Positions 35,954 to 45,756 are shown, numbered from the stretch's first letter. The stretch: DNA of 64,000 nucleotides from Brumimicrobium mesophilum (GCF_003025005.1 NZ_PVSS01000004.1:1-64000), one strand, 5' to 3'. The notes: generated by a model not told the origin, from the sequence alone. A program made the numbers and translations.

Positions 35954-35988
35954 AAAAATGCCGAATGAAAATCTCATTCGGCATTTTT
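35954..35988. terminator. Bidirectional terminator between the 35436 gene and dnaA
   Basis: A perfect 15-bp stem (AAAAATGCCGAATGA at 35954-35968, TCATTCGGCATTTTT at 35974-35988) with a 5-nt loop and A/T tracts on both sides lies between two convergent genes and should stop transcription from each. Confidence 0.9.
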
Positions 35989-36006
35989 ATATCTTAAGCA
36001 GACATT

Positions 36007-37437
36007 TTACTGCATTGATAATTTCTTTTCTAAATCATTTAAGTAAGCCTTAAATTGTTTGTCTGTTTCCGACAAGTTGGTGACTGTTCTACAAGCATGA
36101 AGAACTGTCGCGTGATCTTTTCCTCCACAATGAGCTCCAATATTAGCCAAAGAAGATTTTGTCATTTTCTTAGAGAAGAACATAGCGATTTGACGTGCTT
36201 GAACGATTTCTCTTTTTCTAGTTTTAGATTTTAAAATCTCAATTTCAATATCAAAATAGTCACAAACCACTTTTTGAATGTATTCGATAGAAACTTCACG
36301 GGTGATGTTCTTCACGAATTTGTCAATCATTTGTTTTGCTAAATCTAAAGTGATCGCTTTCTTGTTTAAAGATGCTTGTGCAATTAAAGAATTCAATGCC
36401 CCTTCGATTTCACGAACGTTTGTATTTATGCTGTAAGCAAGGTATTCCACAACTTCCTTCGAAAGTTCGATTCCATTGCTGTACATTTTCTTTTCAAGGA
36501 TTGCGATACGCGTTTCTAATTCTGGCGCTTGCAAATCTGCTGATAATCCCCATTTCATTCTACTCAATAACCTTTGTTCCATTCCTTGAATGTCAACAGG
36601 AGATTTGTCAGAAGTTAAAATGATTTGTTTACCGTTTTGGTGCAAGTGATTAAAGATATGGAAAAATACATCTTGTGTTTTTTCTTTACCAGAGAAGAAT
36701 TGAACATCATCGATAATCAATACATCCATCATTTGATAGAAGTGTACAAAATCATTCGAAGTGTTGTTCTTAATAGAATCAATAAATTGGTGAACGAATT
36801 TCTCAGAACTAACATATAAAACTGTTTTGTTCGGAAATTGCTCTTTAATTCCAATTCCAATTGCGTTTGCTAAATGTGTTTTACCAAGACCAACACCACC
36901 ATAAATCAATAAAGGATTGAAAGCTGTACCACCGGGTTTGTTTGCTACTGCATAACCAGCAGATCTTGCTAAACGATTACAATCTCCTTCAACGAAATTT
37001 TCGAAAGTATAAGAAGCATTTAAATTAGATTCAACTTCGATTTTCTTTAATCCTGGAATAACAAAAGGATTACGGATTTGATCTTCACCAACTTTTAGAG
37101 GGACAGTGACAGGAGAGTTTCTTAAGGAGCTTCCGCCCGACGTAGGAATTTTAACTGTGTATGGAGTAGAGTTAGGAGTGTTGCGTTCCATGATAATACT
37201 GTATTCTAGTCTACCATTAGCACCCAATTCCTTTTTGATTACCTTCTTAAGTAATCCAATGTAATGCTCTTCTAACCATTCGTAAAAGAAGTGTGACGGA
37301 ACTTGAATAGTTAAAACATCTCCATCTAACTTCACGGGAACAATCGGTGAAAACCAAGTTTTAAAAGCTTGTAATGGAATGATGTCTTTTATAACTTTTA
37401 GACAGGCGTCCCATTTTTGTTCATGCAATTGGCTCAT
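36007..37437 (-). CDS. dnaA: Chromosomal replication initiator protein DnaA
   Basis: 476 residues with all four DnaA domains. N-terminal domain I (about 1-85) includes FKTWFSPIVP, followed by a short linker. The AAA+ domain starts at YTFENFVEGDCNRLA with Walker A GGVGLGKT (180-187) and Walker B VLIIDDVQF. Domain IV ends with CGGKDHATVLHACRTV, the DnaA-box binding signature. It binds origin boxes and unwinds oriC. The 311-bp upstream spacer is very AT-rich but shows no TTATCCACA-type box cluster, so an origin here is not supported. dnaN is not the neighbour either, as is common in this phylum. Confidence 0.97.
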   Translation of the reverse strand: MSQLHEQKWDACLKVIKDIIPLQAFKTWFSPIVPVKLDGDVLTIQVPSHFFYEWLEEHYIGLLKKVIKKELGANGRLEYSIIMERNTPNSTPYTVKIPTSGGSSLRNSPVTVPLKVGEDQIRNPFVIPGLKKIEVESNLNASYTFENFVEGDCNRLARSAGYAVANKPGGTAFNPLLIYGGVGLGKTHLANAIGIGIKEQFPNKTVLYVSSEKFVHQFIDSIKNNTSNDFVHFYQMMDVLIIDDVQFFSGKEKTQDVFFHIFNHLHQNGKQIILTSDKSPVDIQGMEQRLLSRMKWGLSADLQAPELETRIAILEKKMYSNGIELSKEVVEYLAYSINTNVREIEGALNSLIAQASLNKKAITLDLAKQMIDKFVKNITREVSIEYIQKVVCDYFDIEIEILKSKTRKREIVQARQIAMFFSKKMTKSSLANIGAHCGGKDHATVLHACRTVTNLSETDKQFKAYLNDLEKKLSMQ

Positions 37438-37748
37438 TTAATCAGTTTAACGCGTTTATAGCAAATAAATATATAATTTGTGATTTTCAAAGTCACTTTT
37501 TGTCTCTCAATTGAAGGGCAAATATTTGGATAAAAAAGTTTAAAAAAAAATCAAAAGGGTATTGACTTTTAAAAAACTTTTACATCTAAAATAAATATTA
37601 AAATAACTTCTTTTTAATCGTTTTCGTCGTAAAAATATGTTATATTATCGACAAATTTGTAAAAAAAAAACAGTTCTAGATTTCCAATAAAATTGTTCTA
37701 CAATGTACGCAACTTTTTTAGAATAGAAACTTAAAAATGTAAAAAATA
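37438..37748. other. AT-rich spacer upstream of dnaA
   Basis: 311 bp between divergent dnaA and the thioesterase gene, with many A and T runs. I searched for TTATCCACA-like DnaA boxes and for long stems and saw none. It presumably holds the two divergent promoters. Confidence 0.5.
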
Positions 37749-38192
37749 ATGAGTAAAAACAAGGATTGTTTGCATCAAGGGGAAACTCAAATTCGTGTAC
37801 GTTATGGTGAGACTGACCAGATGGGATATTGCTACTATGGAAACTACGCACAGTACTTCGAAGTTGGCCGTGTTGAAGCAATGAGAGAACTAGGAATGTC
37901 TTATAAAGATATTGAAAATAAAGGGTTTATGCTTCCTGTTTCAACATTTAGTGTAAATTATAAAGCGCCAGCTTTGTATGATGATTTACTTACGATAACT
38001 ACTAGAATTACTGATCTAAAAGGTGTGCGTTTATGTTTCGAATATGAAATAAAAAATGAAGAAAATAGACTGTTAGCCACCGCTGAAACGGTTTTGGTTT
38101 TCGTTGATAAAAATACCATGAGACCAGTGCTACCACCTGATGATTTTGTAACAATTTTGTACTCAAATAAACCTGAATTAAATGCGGAGTAA
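37749..38192 (+). CDS. Acyl-CoA thioesterase, hotdog fold (YbgC/4HBT type)
   Basis: 147 residues of a single hotdog domain. VRYGETDQMGYCYYGNYAQYFEVGRVEAMRELGM carries the catalytic Asp and the HGN-equivalent YGN turn of the 4HBT/YbgC group, and PALYDDLLTITTRITDLKGVRLCFEYEI forms the central strands. It hydrolyses acyl-CoA or acyl-ACP thioesters; the chain specificity cannot be read. The gene overlaps the next one by 11 bp, which suggests coupled translation although no metabolic link is obvious. Confidence 0.87.
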   Translation: MSKNKDCLHQGETQIRVRYGETDQMGYCYYGNYAQYFEVGRVEAMRELGMSYKDIENKGFMLPVSTFSVNYKAPALYDDLLTITTRITDLKGVRLCFEYEIKNEENRLLATAETVLVFVDKNTMRPVLPPDDFVTILYSNKPELNAE

Positions 38193-39144
38193 TTTTCAAA
38201 CTTTTGAGCTGTTAAAATTTACTAAAACAGACATAAAAAAATGCATTTCTCCGAGGGAGGGAGAAACTAAGTTGGGGCAAGTTATTAACAATTCTGAAAA
38301 TGCAAAGTATGTAATTTTGGGAATTGAAGAGAGCATTGGTCCAAAAGCAAATAACGGTCGAGATGGAGCAGAAAATGGCTTTAAATCGTTTTTAAATGCA
38401 TTTTTAAATATGCAATCAAATGAATCTTTAGAAGGTGGAGAAATTTCGGTTTTGGGAAGAGTTGTTCAACGTATTGAAATCGGTGAGGAACTTTCGAAAG
38501 CTGTTGAAGAACTCGATGAATTTGTATTCGACATCTTAAATGAGTTTTTAGCCGCAGGACAAATTCCAATTGTAATTGGAGGAGGACACAATAATGCTTT
38601 CCCTTTGATTAAGTTTTCGGCGCATCGTTTTTCTAGCGCAGTCAACGTTGTGAATCTTGACGCACATGCCGATTATCGATTATTGGAAGGAAGGCACTCT
38701 GGAAATCCGTTTTCTTATGCTTTTAATCAAAAGGCTTTAAATAAATATCATGTTTTTGGTTTGCATCAACGTTACAATAGTCAAAGAATTCTTGATGATT
38801 TAAGACATGATGGCCATACTTTTACTTTTAATGAAGATTATTTATTGATTAATCGAAATTATCTACAAGATTTTAAAGATGTTCAAACTAAAATGCAGCA
38901 TCAAAAAGAATATTTAGGAATTGAGCTTGATTTGGATGTGATTGAAAGAATGCCAACAAGTGCTTTTTCTCCTGTTGGAATTTCAATTCAAACGTGCAGA
39001 CAATATATTCGTGTTTTCGCAGAAAGTGACCATGTTGCATATTTGCATTTACCTGAAGGTGCACCGAAAAATGAAGAGGAGGAAAGGATTGTAGGGAAAA
39101 CTTTGGCTTATTTTGTTAGCGATTTCATTATTGCGCATGGTTAA
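38182..39144 (+). CDS. Arginase-family hydrolase, probable formimidoylglutamase
   Basis: 320 residues of the ureohydrolase fold with the two-manganese site. GGGHNNAFP gives the first His ligand, VVNLDAHADYR the DAHxD motif, and IELDLDVIERMPTSAFSPVGIS the DxDxxE motif. The Glu in the last motif and the SAFSPVGIS continuation look normal for the Bacteroidota formimidoylglutamase group (histidine degradation, formamide release) rather than a defect. The other hut genes are not in the window. It overlaps the thioesterase gene by 11 bp. Agmatinase-like specificity cannot be excluded. Confidence 0.75.
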   Translation: MRSNFQTFELLKFTKTDIKKCISPREGETKLGQVINNSENAKYVILGIEESIGPKANNGRDGAENGFKSFLNAFLNMQSNESLEGGEISVLGRVVQRIEIGEELSKAVEELDEFVFDILNEFLAAGQIPIVIGGGHNNAFPLIKFSAHRFSSAVNVVNLDAHADYRLLEGRHSGNPFSYAFNQKALNKYHVFGLHQRYNSQRILDDLRHDGHTFTFNEDYLLINRNYLQDFKDVQTKMQHQKEYLGIELDLDVIERMPTSAFSPVGISIQTCRQYIRVFAESDHVAYLHLPEGAPKNEEEERIVGKTLAYFVSDFIIAHG

Positions 39145-39182
39145 TCAAATTCTTTACACTATATTGTTCTATACTTTAAACC

Positions 39183-41468
39183 ATGATTAAACTGTTGCTC
39201 AAATTTCTTGAAGGTGTTAGAACATTTTTTCCAATTAATTTACTGTTCTCACATGTAAAGTATAACCTTGTTGTTTTATTTTATTGGATTTTTCTGTTTG
39301 GAATTATCAACAGTTCCATTGGTTTAGGTATTGGTTTACCTTATTTATTTCTTTCACCTGAATACCTTGGGCTTTCTAGTTATTTGGCATTTTTTATTCT
39401 TGGAATAAGCATAGGTGGGTTCATTATGGCATTTCATATTTATAGTTATATTCAAATTGGACCTAAATATGCTTTTATCGCTACCTTGTCTCGTCCATTT
39501 TATAAATTCTCTCTGAATAATAGTCTACTGCCACTTATTTTTATTTCCAATCTTTGCTATTGTATTTATCACTTTCAAAAAAGTCAAGAATATGCTGGGG
39601 AATATGAAGTGCTAGGCTTAATTGTTGCATTAATTTTAGGAATTACTACTTTCATATTATTGGCATTATTGTATTTCTTTCCAACGAATAAAGATTTATA
39701 TAAAATTACTGGAATTAGGTCAGAAGATCATCAAAATAATTCGAGCAACATTAACGCAACTTTACATCGAAAGCAGTCTTGGTATGAGCCTTTCAGAACC
39801 AAAAATGTTGACCGCTATTTCTATATAGGTTCTCGATTTAAAATCAAAAGATCGAGAAGTAGTTCCCATTATGATATTGATGTTTTAAATAAAGTATTCT
39901 CTCAAAATCATATCAATGCCTCTGTTTTTGAGGTATTACTGCTGCTTTCGTATATTTCAATTGGCTTTTTTAGAGATTACGAGTTTTTCCAAGTTCCGGC
40001 AAGTGTAAGCGTTATGATGATTTTAACCATAATTCTTATGTTGGTCAGCGCAATGTTTTCATGGTTTAAATCTTGGACATACTTTGTAGTTGTGGCTTCT
40101 TTTATATTGGTGAATTATTTAAGTACTGTAACGGATTTCTTTCAATTTAAAAGCTATGCTTTTGGTTTATCCTATGAAAAAGAGGATTTGGTACAATTCA
40201 CCAAAACTTCATTGAGTGATTTGAGTTACACGGACTCCGTGATCGCAGAAGATTATACCAATTATATACAAACTTTAGAAAATTGGAAAAAACAAACAGG
40301 CAAAAGTAAGCCAAAACTGATTTTATTGAATACCAGTGGTGGTGGGCTAAGAAGTGCCATGTGGACATTCCGTGTTTTACAGGAATTAGACAGTTTGACG
40401 GGAAAGGAATTCACAAAAAATATTCAGATGATCACTGGTGCTTCTGGGGGAATGGTTGGTGCCTCCTATTACCGTGATTTGATGATCATGGAAAAAGAAA
40501 ACGAAATTGAGTCTCGTTCTAGTGGGAAATATCTGTCCAATATATCAAAAGATTTATTGAATCGCTTGTCGTTTTCTATTTCTACCAATGATATGTTTTT
40601 CCGCTTTCAAAAAGTGGAGATTAACGATTACGAATATAGTATTGATCGTGGCTATGCTTTTGAGCAAGCGCTGGTTTCAAACTTGGACGGAGCTTTAAAT
40701 AGAACACTGGGTGAATATGAGGAATATGAGCGTTCGGGTGAATTTCCAACGATGATTTTTACCCCTACAATAGTAAACGACGGAAGAAGATTATTGGTGA
40801 GTTCTCAACATCACGGATATTTGCAAGCATCCGATGAATTGGATGAACGTGTTGGACTGGATCCGCAGTTTGAAAATATTGAATACTTAAAATATTTTGC
40901 GAAAAACAACCCCAAAGATGTCAGGTTTACCTCGGTATTGCGAATGAGTGCTACCTTTCCTTATATAATGCCAATGATTACGATGCCATCTGATCCAGGA
41001 ATGCAATTAATGGATGCAGGAATTAGAGATAATTATGGCTCTAAAATTACGGTTAGATACTTGATTGCGTTAAGAAAATGGATTCAAGAAAACACCAGCG
41101 GAGTAATAGTATTGAAAGTGAGAGATACTAAAAAGACTTTAGTGGGCGAAACATTTAAAAACATTGGACTTTTCGATAGGTTATTGTTGCCTTTTGGAAA
41201 TATGTATGGGAATTTTCCTCGGGTACAAGATTTCAACCAAGATGAATTGTTTTCTACAGCGATTCGTTCGATGAAATATCCAATTGAAGTGGTAACATTT
41301 AATCTTCGTGAGAATTTTAATGATAAGATTTCATTGTCATGGCATTTAACCAAGAAAGAAAAAGAGAAAATCATTAATGCAGTGTATTCTGAGGAAAACA
41401 GTGCATCATTACAACGCTTACTAACCATTTTGAAAATGGAAGTGATTACAAAAGAAACAAAAGAATAG
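39183..41468 (+). CDS. Membrane-anchored patatin-like phospholipase
   Basis: 761 residues. The N-terminal part has about six membrane segments (roughly 25-165 and 250-320). The C-terminal part is a patatin domain: oxyanion loop GGGLR (386-390), nucleophile elbow GASGG with S421, and catalytic D611 in LMDAGIRDNYG. It should hydrolyse an acyl ester of a membrane lipid at the inner membrane. The fusion of patatin to a polytopic anchor is less common than soluble patatins but occurs in Bacteroidota. It ends one base before the SUI1-like gene, so the two are co-transcribed. Confidence 0.8.
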   Translation: MIKLLLKFLEGVRTFFPINLLFSHVKYNLVVLFYWIFLFGIINSSIGLGIGLPYLFLSPEYLGLSSYLAFFILGISIGGFIMAFHIYSYIQIGPKYAFIATLSRPFYKFSLNNSLLPLIFISNLCYCIYHFQKSQEYAGEYEVLGLIVALILGITTFILLALLYFFPTNKDLYKITGIRSEDHQNNSSNINATLHRKQSWYEPFRTKNVDRYFYIGSRFKIKRSRSSSHYDIDVLNKVFSQNHINASVFEVLLLLSYISIGFFRDYEFFQVPASVSVMMILTIILMLVSAMFSWFKSWTYFVVVASFILVNYLSTVTDFFQFKSYAFGLSYEKEDLVQFTKTSLSDLSYTDSVIAEDYTNYIQTLENWKKQTGKSKPKLILLNTSGGGLRSAMWTFRVLQELDSLTGKEFTKNIQMITGASGGMVGASYYRDLMIMEKENEIESRSSGKYLSNISKDLLNRLSFSISTNDMFFRFQKVEINDYEYSIDRGYAFEQALVSNLDGALNRTLGEYEEYERSGEFPTMIFTPTIVNDGRRLLVSSQHHGYLQASDELDERVGLDPQFENIEYLKYFAKNNPKDVRFTSVLRMSATFPYIMPMITMPSDPGMQLMDAGIRDNYGSKITVRYLIALRKWIQENTSGVIVLKVRDTKKTLVGETFKNIGLFDRLLLPFGNMYGNFPRVQDFNQDELFSTAIRSMKYPIEVVTFNLRENFNDKISLSWHLTKKEKEKIINAVYSEENSASLQRLLTILKMEVITKETKE

Positions 41469-41469
41469 A

Positions 41470-41814
41470 ATGGCAAAAAAGAGTAAAAAACGCGAAAATG
41501 TAGTTTACAGCACAAATCCAAACTTCGGTTACAACGATGAGGATGAAATGGAAGAGGAAACCCTGGAAAATAACCAACAATTACTGTATGTTTCGATCGA
41601 CCGTAAACAAAGAAAAGGTAAAGATGTAACCCTAATTGAAGGATTCATTGGAACGGAAGACGATTTGAAAGATTTAGGAAAAAGACTAAAATCTTCCTGC
41701 GGTGGAGGCGGAACTGTAAAAGACGGAGAAATTCTGATTCAAGGGAATCACAGAGATAAAGTGATTGAGCTTTTGGAGAAAGATGGTTATAAAACGAAGC
41801 GGAAAGGAGGTTAG
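41470..41814 (+). CDS. SUI1/YciH-type translation initiation factor
   Basis: 114 residues. A charged N-terminus is followed by the SUI1 domain: VSIDRKQRKGKDVTLIEGFIGTEDDLKDLGKRLKSSCGGGGTVKDGEILIQGNHRDKVIELLEKDGYKTKRKGG. GGGGTVKDGEI..QGNHRDKV is the family hallmark, also seen in eIF1 and E. coli YciH. It presumably binds the small ribosomal subunit near the initiation site. It directly follows the patatin gene, a pairing without evident functional reason. Confidence 0.92.
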   Translation: MAKKSKKRENVVYSTNPNFGYNDEDEMEEETLENNQQLLYVSIDRKQRKGKDVTLIEGFIGTEDDLKDLGKRLKSSCGGGGTVKDGEILIQGNHRDKVIELLEKDGYKTKRKGG

Positions 41815-41816
41815 AC

Positions 41817-41868
41817 CGATAAATCGTTATGGAGAGAGATACCGATAAATCGGTGGGGAGAGTTTTGA
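41817..41868. repeat. Degenerate tandem repeat after the SUI1 gene
   Basis: The string ACCGATAAATCG followed by GGAGAG occurs twice with about 29-bp spacing (41817 and 41846), just after the stop codon. A related CATCGGT occurs near 41910. Nothing indicates function. Confidence 0.45.
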
Positions 41869-41970
41869 GGGAGAGGAATATTTAAGATCCCAAAACTTTC
41901 GGTTTCAATTCATCGGTAAAAAAGAATTTTTAACGCTTGATCCAACTTAAAACACTATAAAAACACTACA

Positions 41971-42927
41971 ATGAAGAGAATTATAAATCTGATTATACTT
42001 TTAAGTATTTCAACACATTTATTGAGTCAAATCGATAGTACCAAAGTTCCTTTTGTTTCCTATTGGTCAATTGGTGATAGTTATGATTTTAAAATTTCAA
42101 AAATCAGACAACAATGGAAAGAAGGAAAACAAACAAAGGACGAAAAACAAGAATACATTGCCAACTTTACAGTTATTGACTCAACTGAGAGTTCGTATAC
42201 TATTATTTGGAGCTATGAAAATGATTTGATCAACTCCTATGATATCCCAGAAAACTTAATGGATCGATTCTCAAAATATGAGACCGTAGCCATAAAATAC
42301 AAAACTTCAGAAGTTGGTGATATCATAGAAGTCATAAACTGGAAAGAGGTTTCAGATATTATGATCAGTATGTTTGATGATATGATTGAAATTTTGGGAG
42401 AAAATGATGAAGTGAAAAAAGAAGCTTTAAGATCAGCGTTGGATCCCTTTAAGCAAGCATATAGTTCAAAGGACGGAGTTGAGCAATTAGCCTTGAAAGA
42501 ATTACAATATTTTCATTTTCCATTAGGTGTAGAGTTTGATATTACAGAACCACTATTTTATGAGGAAGAATTACCAAATATGTTTGGTGGAAAGCCAATA
42601 AAGGCAAAGTCTAAAATTTATTTTGAAAATGTTGATTTTGAAAACGATTTTTGTGTGCTTAAACAAGAAATGAATTTAGATCCCAAGGACACCAAACAGA
42701 TAATTCAACAGGTTTTCAAACAGATGAATCTTAATGACAAGGAGATGAAAAACGCCTTGAAAACTTCAGTTTTGGAAATTAATGATAGAAACATTTATGA
42801 ATATTATTTCTATCCAGGAGTTCCACACAGAATTGAAACAAAAAGAGAGTCGGTTATTAATATTGATAAAGAAAAAGCAAGAAGAATTGATAAAATTATT
42901 ATTGAATTGATTTACGACGAAGAATAG
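41971..42927 (+). CDS. Exported hypothetical protein
   Basis: 318 residues with a signal peptide (MKRIINLIILLSISTHLLSQ). The mature part is rich in charged residues with beta strands early (WSIGDSYDFKISKIRQQWKEGKQTK, TIIWSYEND) and a mixed C-terminus ending in a basic/acidic helix. It resembles no enzyme I can name. Secreted proteins of this size and composition are common in Flavobacteriales and probably reside in the periplasm. It stands alone. Confidence 0.55.
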   Translation: MKRIINLIILLSISTHLLSQIDSTKVPFVSYWSIGDSYDFKISKIRQQWKEGKQTKDEKQEYIANFTVIDSTESSYTIIWSYENDLINSYDIPENLMDRFSKYETVAIKYKTSEVGDIIEVINWKEVSDIMISMFDDMIEILGENDEVKKEALRSALDPFKQAYSSKDGVEQLALKELQYFHFPLGVEFDITEPLFYEEELPNMFGGKPIKAKSKIYFENVDFENDFCVLKQEMNLDPKDTKQIIQQVFKQMNLNDKEMKNALKTSVLEINDRNIYEYYFYPGVPHRIETKRESVINIDKEKARRIDKIIIELIYDEE

Positions 42928-43086
42928 AGTGGAAAGTACGACCGATAATTTATTCTGTTCTAATTGATCAAGTTGTTGCTAAAGGAAGTTTTGTTTGGGT
43001 AAATTTCGTTTTTTGCGTTACAAACAAGACCACTAATCATTCTCATAAATGTATATTTAAGCTTTATACATCACGAATTGAAAATA

Positions 43087-43836
43087 ATGACTAAAAATAT
43101 TTTAATTACAGGAGCAACTTCAGGAATAGGAAAAGCTACAGCCATAAGACTTGCAGAAGAAGGAAATAACCTGATTTTATGTGGTCGAAGAGCCGAAAAG
43201 TTGGAAGAACTTAAAACTTCCCTTTCAAAAAAGGTAAAAGTAGAAACTTTGATTTTTGATGTTCGCGATAGAAACGATGTTGAAAAACATATTAATTCAC
43301 TTTCTCCTGAATTTAAAGAAATTGATGTACTCATTAATAATGCTGGAAATGCACATGGTTTTTCACCAATTAATGAAGGAGAACTAGACGATTGGGACGC
43401 TATGATTGACGGGAACGTAAAAGGATTACTGTATGTTTCCAAGGCTATAATTCCACAAATGGTGAAAAGAAGAACTGGTCATATCATAAATATTAGTTCT
43501 GTTGCTGGAAAACAAACCTATGAAAATGGAGCAGTATATTGTGCTTCTAAAAAAGCCGTTGAAGCAATCAGTGAAGGGATGCGTTTAGACCTGACAAAGC
43601 ATAAAATTAAGGTGACCAATATTGCCCCAGGAGCAGTAGAAACTGAATTTTCCGAAGTTAGATTTAAAGGAGATAAGGACAAAGCAAAGATGGTTTACGA
43701 TGGTTATGAACCTTTGATCGCTGAGGATTTAGCCGATTTAATTCATTATGTTGTCCATCTTCCTGAGCGGGTAACACTTGCGGATGTAACTTTGTATGCT
43801 AGTGCTCAATCTTCACCAACAACAATTCACAGATAG
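43087..43836 (+). CDS. Short-chain dehydrogenase/reductase, YdfG-like
   Basis: 249 residues of a classical SDR. The cofactor loop is TGATSGIGKATA, CGRRAEKL at the end of strand 2 suggests NADP, NNAGNAHG is the NNAG motif, and the catalytic residues are Ser in INISSVAG, Tyr and Lys in YCASKKAV. The late NIAPGAVETEFS block fits the 3-hydroxy-acid dehydrogenase YdfG group. The ATG at 43087 begins at the first strand; a TTG at 43078 would add three residues. Substrate not determinable beyond hydroxy acid or serine-like compounds. Confidence 0.88.
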   Translation: MTKNILITGATSGIGKATAIRLAEEGNNLILCGRRAEKLEELKTSLSKKVKVETLIFDVRDRNDVEKHINSLSPEFKEIDVLINNAGNAHGFSPINEGELDDWDAMIDGNVKGLLYVSKAIIPQMVKRRTGHIINISSVAGKQTYENGAVYCASKKAVEAISEGMRLDLTKHKIKVTNIAPGAVETEFSEVRFKGDKDKAKMVYDGYEPLIAEDLADLIHYVVHLPERVTLADVTLYASAQSSPTTIHR

Positions 43837-43924
43837 ATTCACTTTTGCGAATAACAATTGATGATTTATAAAGATTAATGTGATTTCGTTATTTTAAGGG
43901 ATACTCACGATTAAAAACAGAAAT

Positions 43925-44839
43925 GTGGATATAAAAGAAATAGTTCAAGATTTATACCTTAAAATCAAAGATATAGAGGATAAAGGAAATTTAGCGTCCT
44001 ATATTCCTGAGCTCGAAAATGTAGACTCAACTTCTTTTGGAGTACATATTTCAACATTAGACAATTTGAATTTTGGAGCTGGAAATTATCAGGATAAGTT
44101 TTCAATTCAAAGTATTGTGAAAGTACTTTCCCTAGTTATGGCCTATCGTACACTTGGAGAAGAGCTGTGGAAGAGAGTCGGAGTGGAAGCTTCCGGATTT
44201 TCCTTTAACTCTCTCATTCAACTTGAAGTAGAAAATGGAATTCCAAGAAATCCATTCATTAATGCCGGAGCGATTGTAGTTGCGGATATTCTGCTGAGCA
44301 ATTTGAAAGACCCTAAAAAGGATTTTTTAGATTTTGTAAAAAACCTTTCAAATAATAAAAACATTGGTTATTCGAATAAAATCGCGGCTTCGGAAAAAGA
44401 AGTGGGCTATCGAAATGCAGCGCTTTGTAATTTGATAAAATCATTTGGGAACATTGAAAACAAATCTGCAGATGTTCTTGACTTCTATTTTACGCTTTGT
44501 TCGCTTGAAATGAATTGTGAAGACCTCTCCAACTTATTTCTGTTTTTGGCCAATGACGGCTACACTGTAGATGATCGTAAACAAATTCTTACACGAAGTC
44601 AGACCAAAAGAATCAATGCCCTCATGCAAAGTTGTGGCTTTTATGATGAATCAGGAGAGTTTACCTTCAAGGTTGGACTTCCGGGAAAAAGTGGAGTAGG
44701 AGGTGGAATTGTAGCGGTTCATCCCAGCCAATTTGCCATTGCTGTTTGGAGTCCTAAATTAAATAAAAAAGGAAACTCCTACAGAGGTATGAGGTTTCTT
44801 GAAGAATTTACAACTAAATCCGAATCATCTATCTTTTAA
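43925..44839 (+). CDS. glsA: Glutaminase
   Basis: 304 residues of the serine-dependent beta-lactamase-fold glutaminases. S63-x-x-K66 (FSIQSIVKVLSL) is the nucleophile motif, ENGIPRNPFINAGAIVVAD the conserved Asn/Glu segment, and GLPGKSGVGGGIVAVHPSQFAIAVWSPKLNKKGNSYRG the C-terminal motif. It converts glutamine to glutamate and ammonia. The start is a GTG at 43925 (VDIKEIVQ). An ATG two bases earlier is out of frame and stops at once, so the unusual start codon is well supported. It is the last ordinary chromosomal gene before the cassette-like island. Confidence 0.92.
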   Translation: MDIKEIVQDLYLKIKDIEDKGNLASYIPELENVDSTSFGVHISTLDNLNFGAGNYQDKFSIQSIVKVLSLVMAYRTLGEELWKRVGVEASGFSFNSLIQLEVENGIPRNPFINAGAIVVADILLSNLKDPKKDFLDFVKNLSNNKNIGYSNKIAASEKEVGYRNAALCNLIKSFGNIENKSADVLDFYFTLCSLEMNCEDLSNLFLFLANDGYTVDDRKQILTRSQTKRINALMQSCGFYDESGEFTFKVGLPGKSGVGGGIVAVHPSQFAIAVWSPKLNKKGNSYRGMRFLEEFTTKSESSIF

Positions 44840-45016
44840 AAAATGGGTAGAAAACCCAAACGATTCATCTTGGTAAATTGCAAAGCATTCACGAGTACAA
44901 AATTTATATTTTAGGAATAATGAGTAATCCCTAATGCGAAATAGCGATGTTTCAATCAATTCCATGTGAAATCCATATCAGTATTAGTGCTAAATTTCGT
45001 CAGGGTGTAGCATACG

Positions 45017-45225
45017 GCCTCGGTTTTGAGTTTTACGGGTAGAGTTATGCGTATATTATTCGTATAATTATACGACTATGAGATTGATGCATGTTTAAGA
45101 AAAATAACCTGTAAAAGTCTGGAATAGTGGGCGTATTTGATGATGTCACATGAAATTAATGTTATATTTGAGAGATGAAAAATAGGGGGGATATGCGTAA
45201 TACGAATAGCCGCCTGTTATATGCC
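45017..45225. repeat. Island repeat R1 ending in GTTATATGCC core
   Basis: About 210 bp related to 53136-53312. Two blocks are well conserved: 45017-45051 (GCCTCGGTTTTGAGTTT, then ACGGGTAGAGTTATGCG) and 45150-45170 (TGAAATTAATGTTATATTTG). Between them lies a perfect 16-bp palindrome TCGTATAATTATACGA (45060-45075). The repeat ends with GTTATATGCC at 45216-45225, 9 bp before the first island gene. The spacer from 44840 to 45016 holds nothing else I can name beyond a weak GGGT/ACCC hairpin after glsA. Confidence 0.65.
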
Positions 45226-45234
45226 ATTTGAAAA

Positions 45235-45756
45235 ATGAACCGAACTGAACTATTTGATAAGATTTTAAAACAGATTTACGATAATCCAGATTCTTTTTGG
45301 ATAATTCCGACTTGGTGCGAACGTGAATTTGGAATAACTGACAGAAATCTAATCGAATCAATTGTTGACGAAATGCTTGAACGTGATTGGGTTTTACCAA
45401 AAAATCGCAGCAAATATTCCGTAATGATAAAATATGACGGACAACAAGTTTATGAAAAATACGGTTCTTATTCATCATTTGAAAAATCTGTTAATAAGGC
45501 AAATAGCAGAACTAAAGCCGAAAAAAATGTTAAAATAATATTCTCAATCATTGGTGGAATTGGTGTTATTTATGGTAGTGTGTTTACTTATTTAAATTAT
45601 AAAAAAGAAAGAGAAATTGACAAGCAACAAACTGAAATAAACGCGTTGAAAAAAACGATTGACTCATTACAAACCGAATTAAAAAAACGGCATACAATAA
45701 AGGCTAAAATTCATCGTGGCGATAGTACTAAAACAAAGAACATTAATAATAATTAG
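45235..45756 (+). CDS. Hypothetical membrane protein with coiled-coil tail (island)
   Basis: 173 residues. The first 80 look like a small helical or winged-helix domain (MNRTELFDKILKQIYDNPDSFWIIPTWCEREFGITDRNLIESIVDEMLERDWV). One membrane segment follows at about 98-118 (VKIIFSIIGGIGVIYGSVFTYLNY), then a coiled coil (REIDKQQTEINALKKTIDSLQTELKKR) and a basic tail. I do not recognise a family. Its start follows the GTTATAT core of repeat R1 by 12 bp and its stop merges with the palindrome at 45757, so it fills one cassette-like unit. A sensor or anchor role is only a guess. Confidence 0.6.
   Translation: MNRTELFDKILKQIYDNPDSFWIIPTWCEREFGITDRNLIESIVDEMLERDWVLPKNRSKYSVMIKYDGQQVYEKYGSYSSFEKSVNKANSRTKAEKNVKIIFSIIGGIGVIYGSVFTYLNYKKEREIDKQQTEINALKKTIDSLQTELKKRHTIKAKIHRGDSTKTKNINNN

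Noticed and set aside
37438-37748. Possible replication origin next to dnaA
   Set aside because: AT-rich, but no cluster of TTATCCACA-like boxes was found, and dnaN is not adjacent.
38182-39144. DxDxxE instead of DxDxxD in the arginase-family enzyme, which could look like a broken metal site
   Set aside because: The motif context (LDLDVIE..PTSAFSPVGIS) looks normal for the Bacteroidota formimidoylglutamase group, so it is not treated as a defect.
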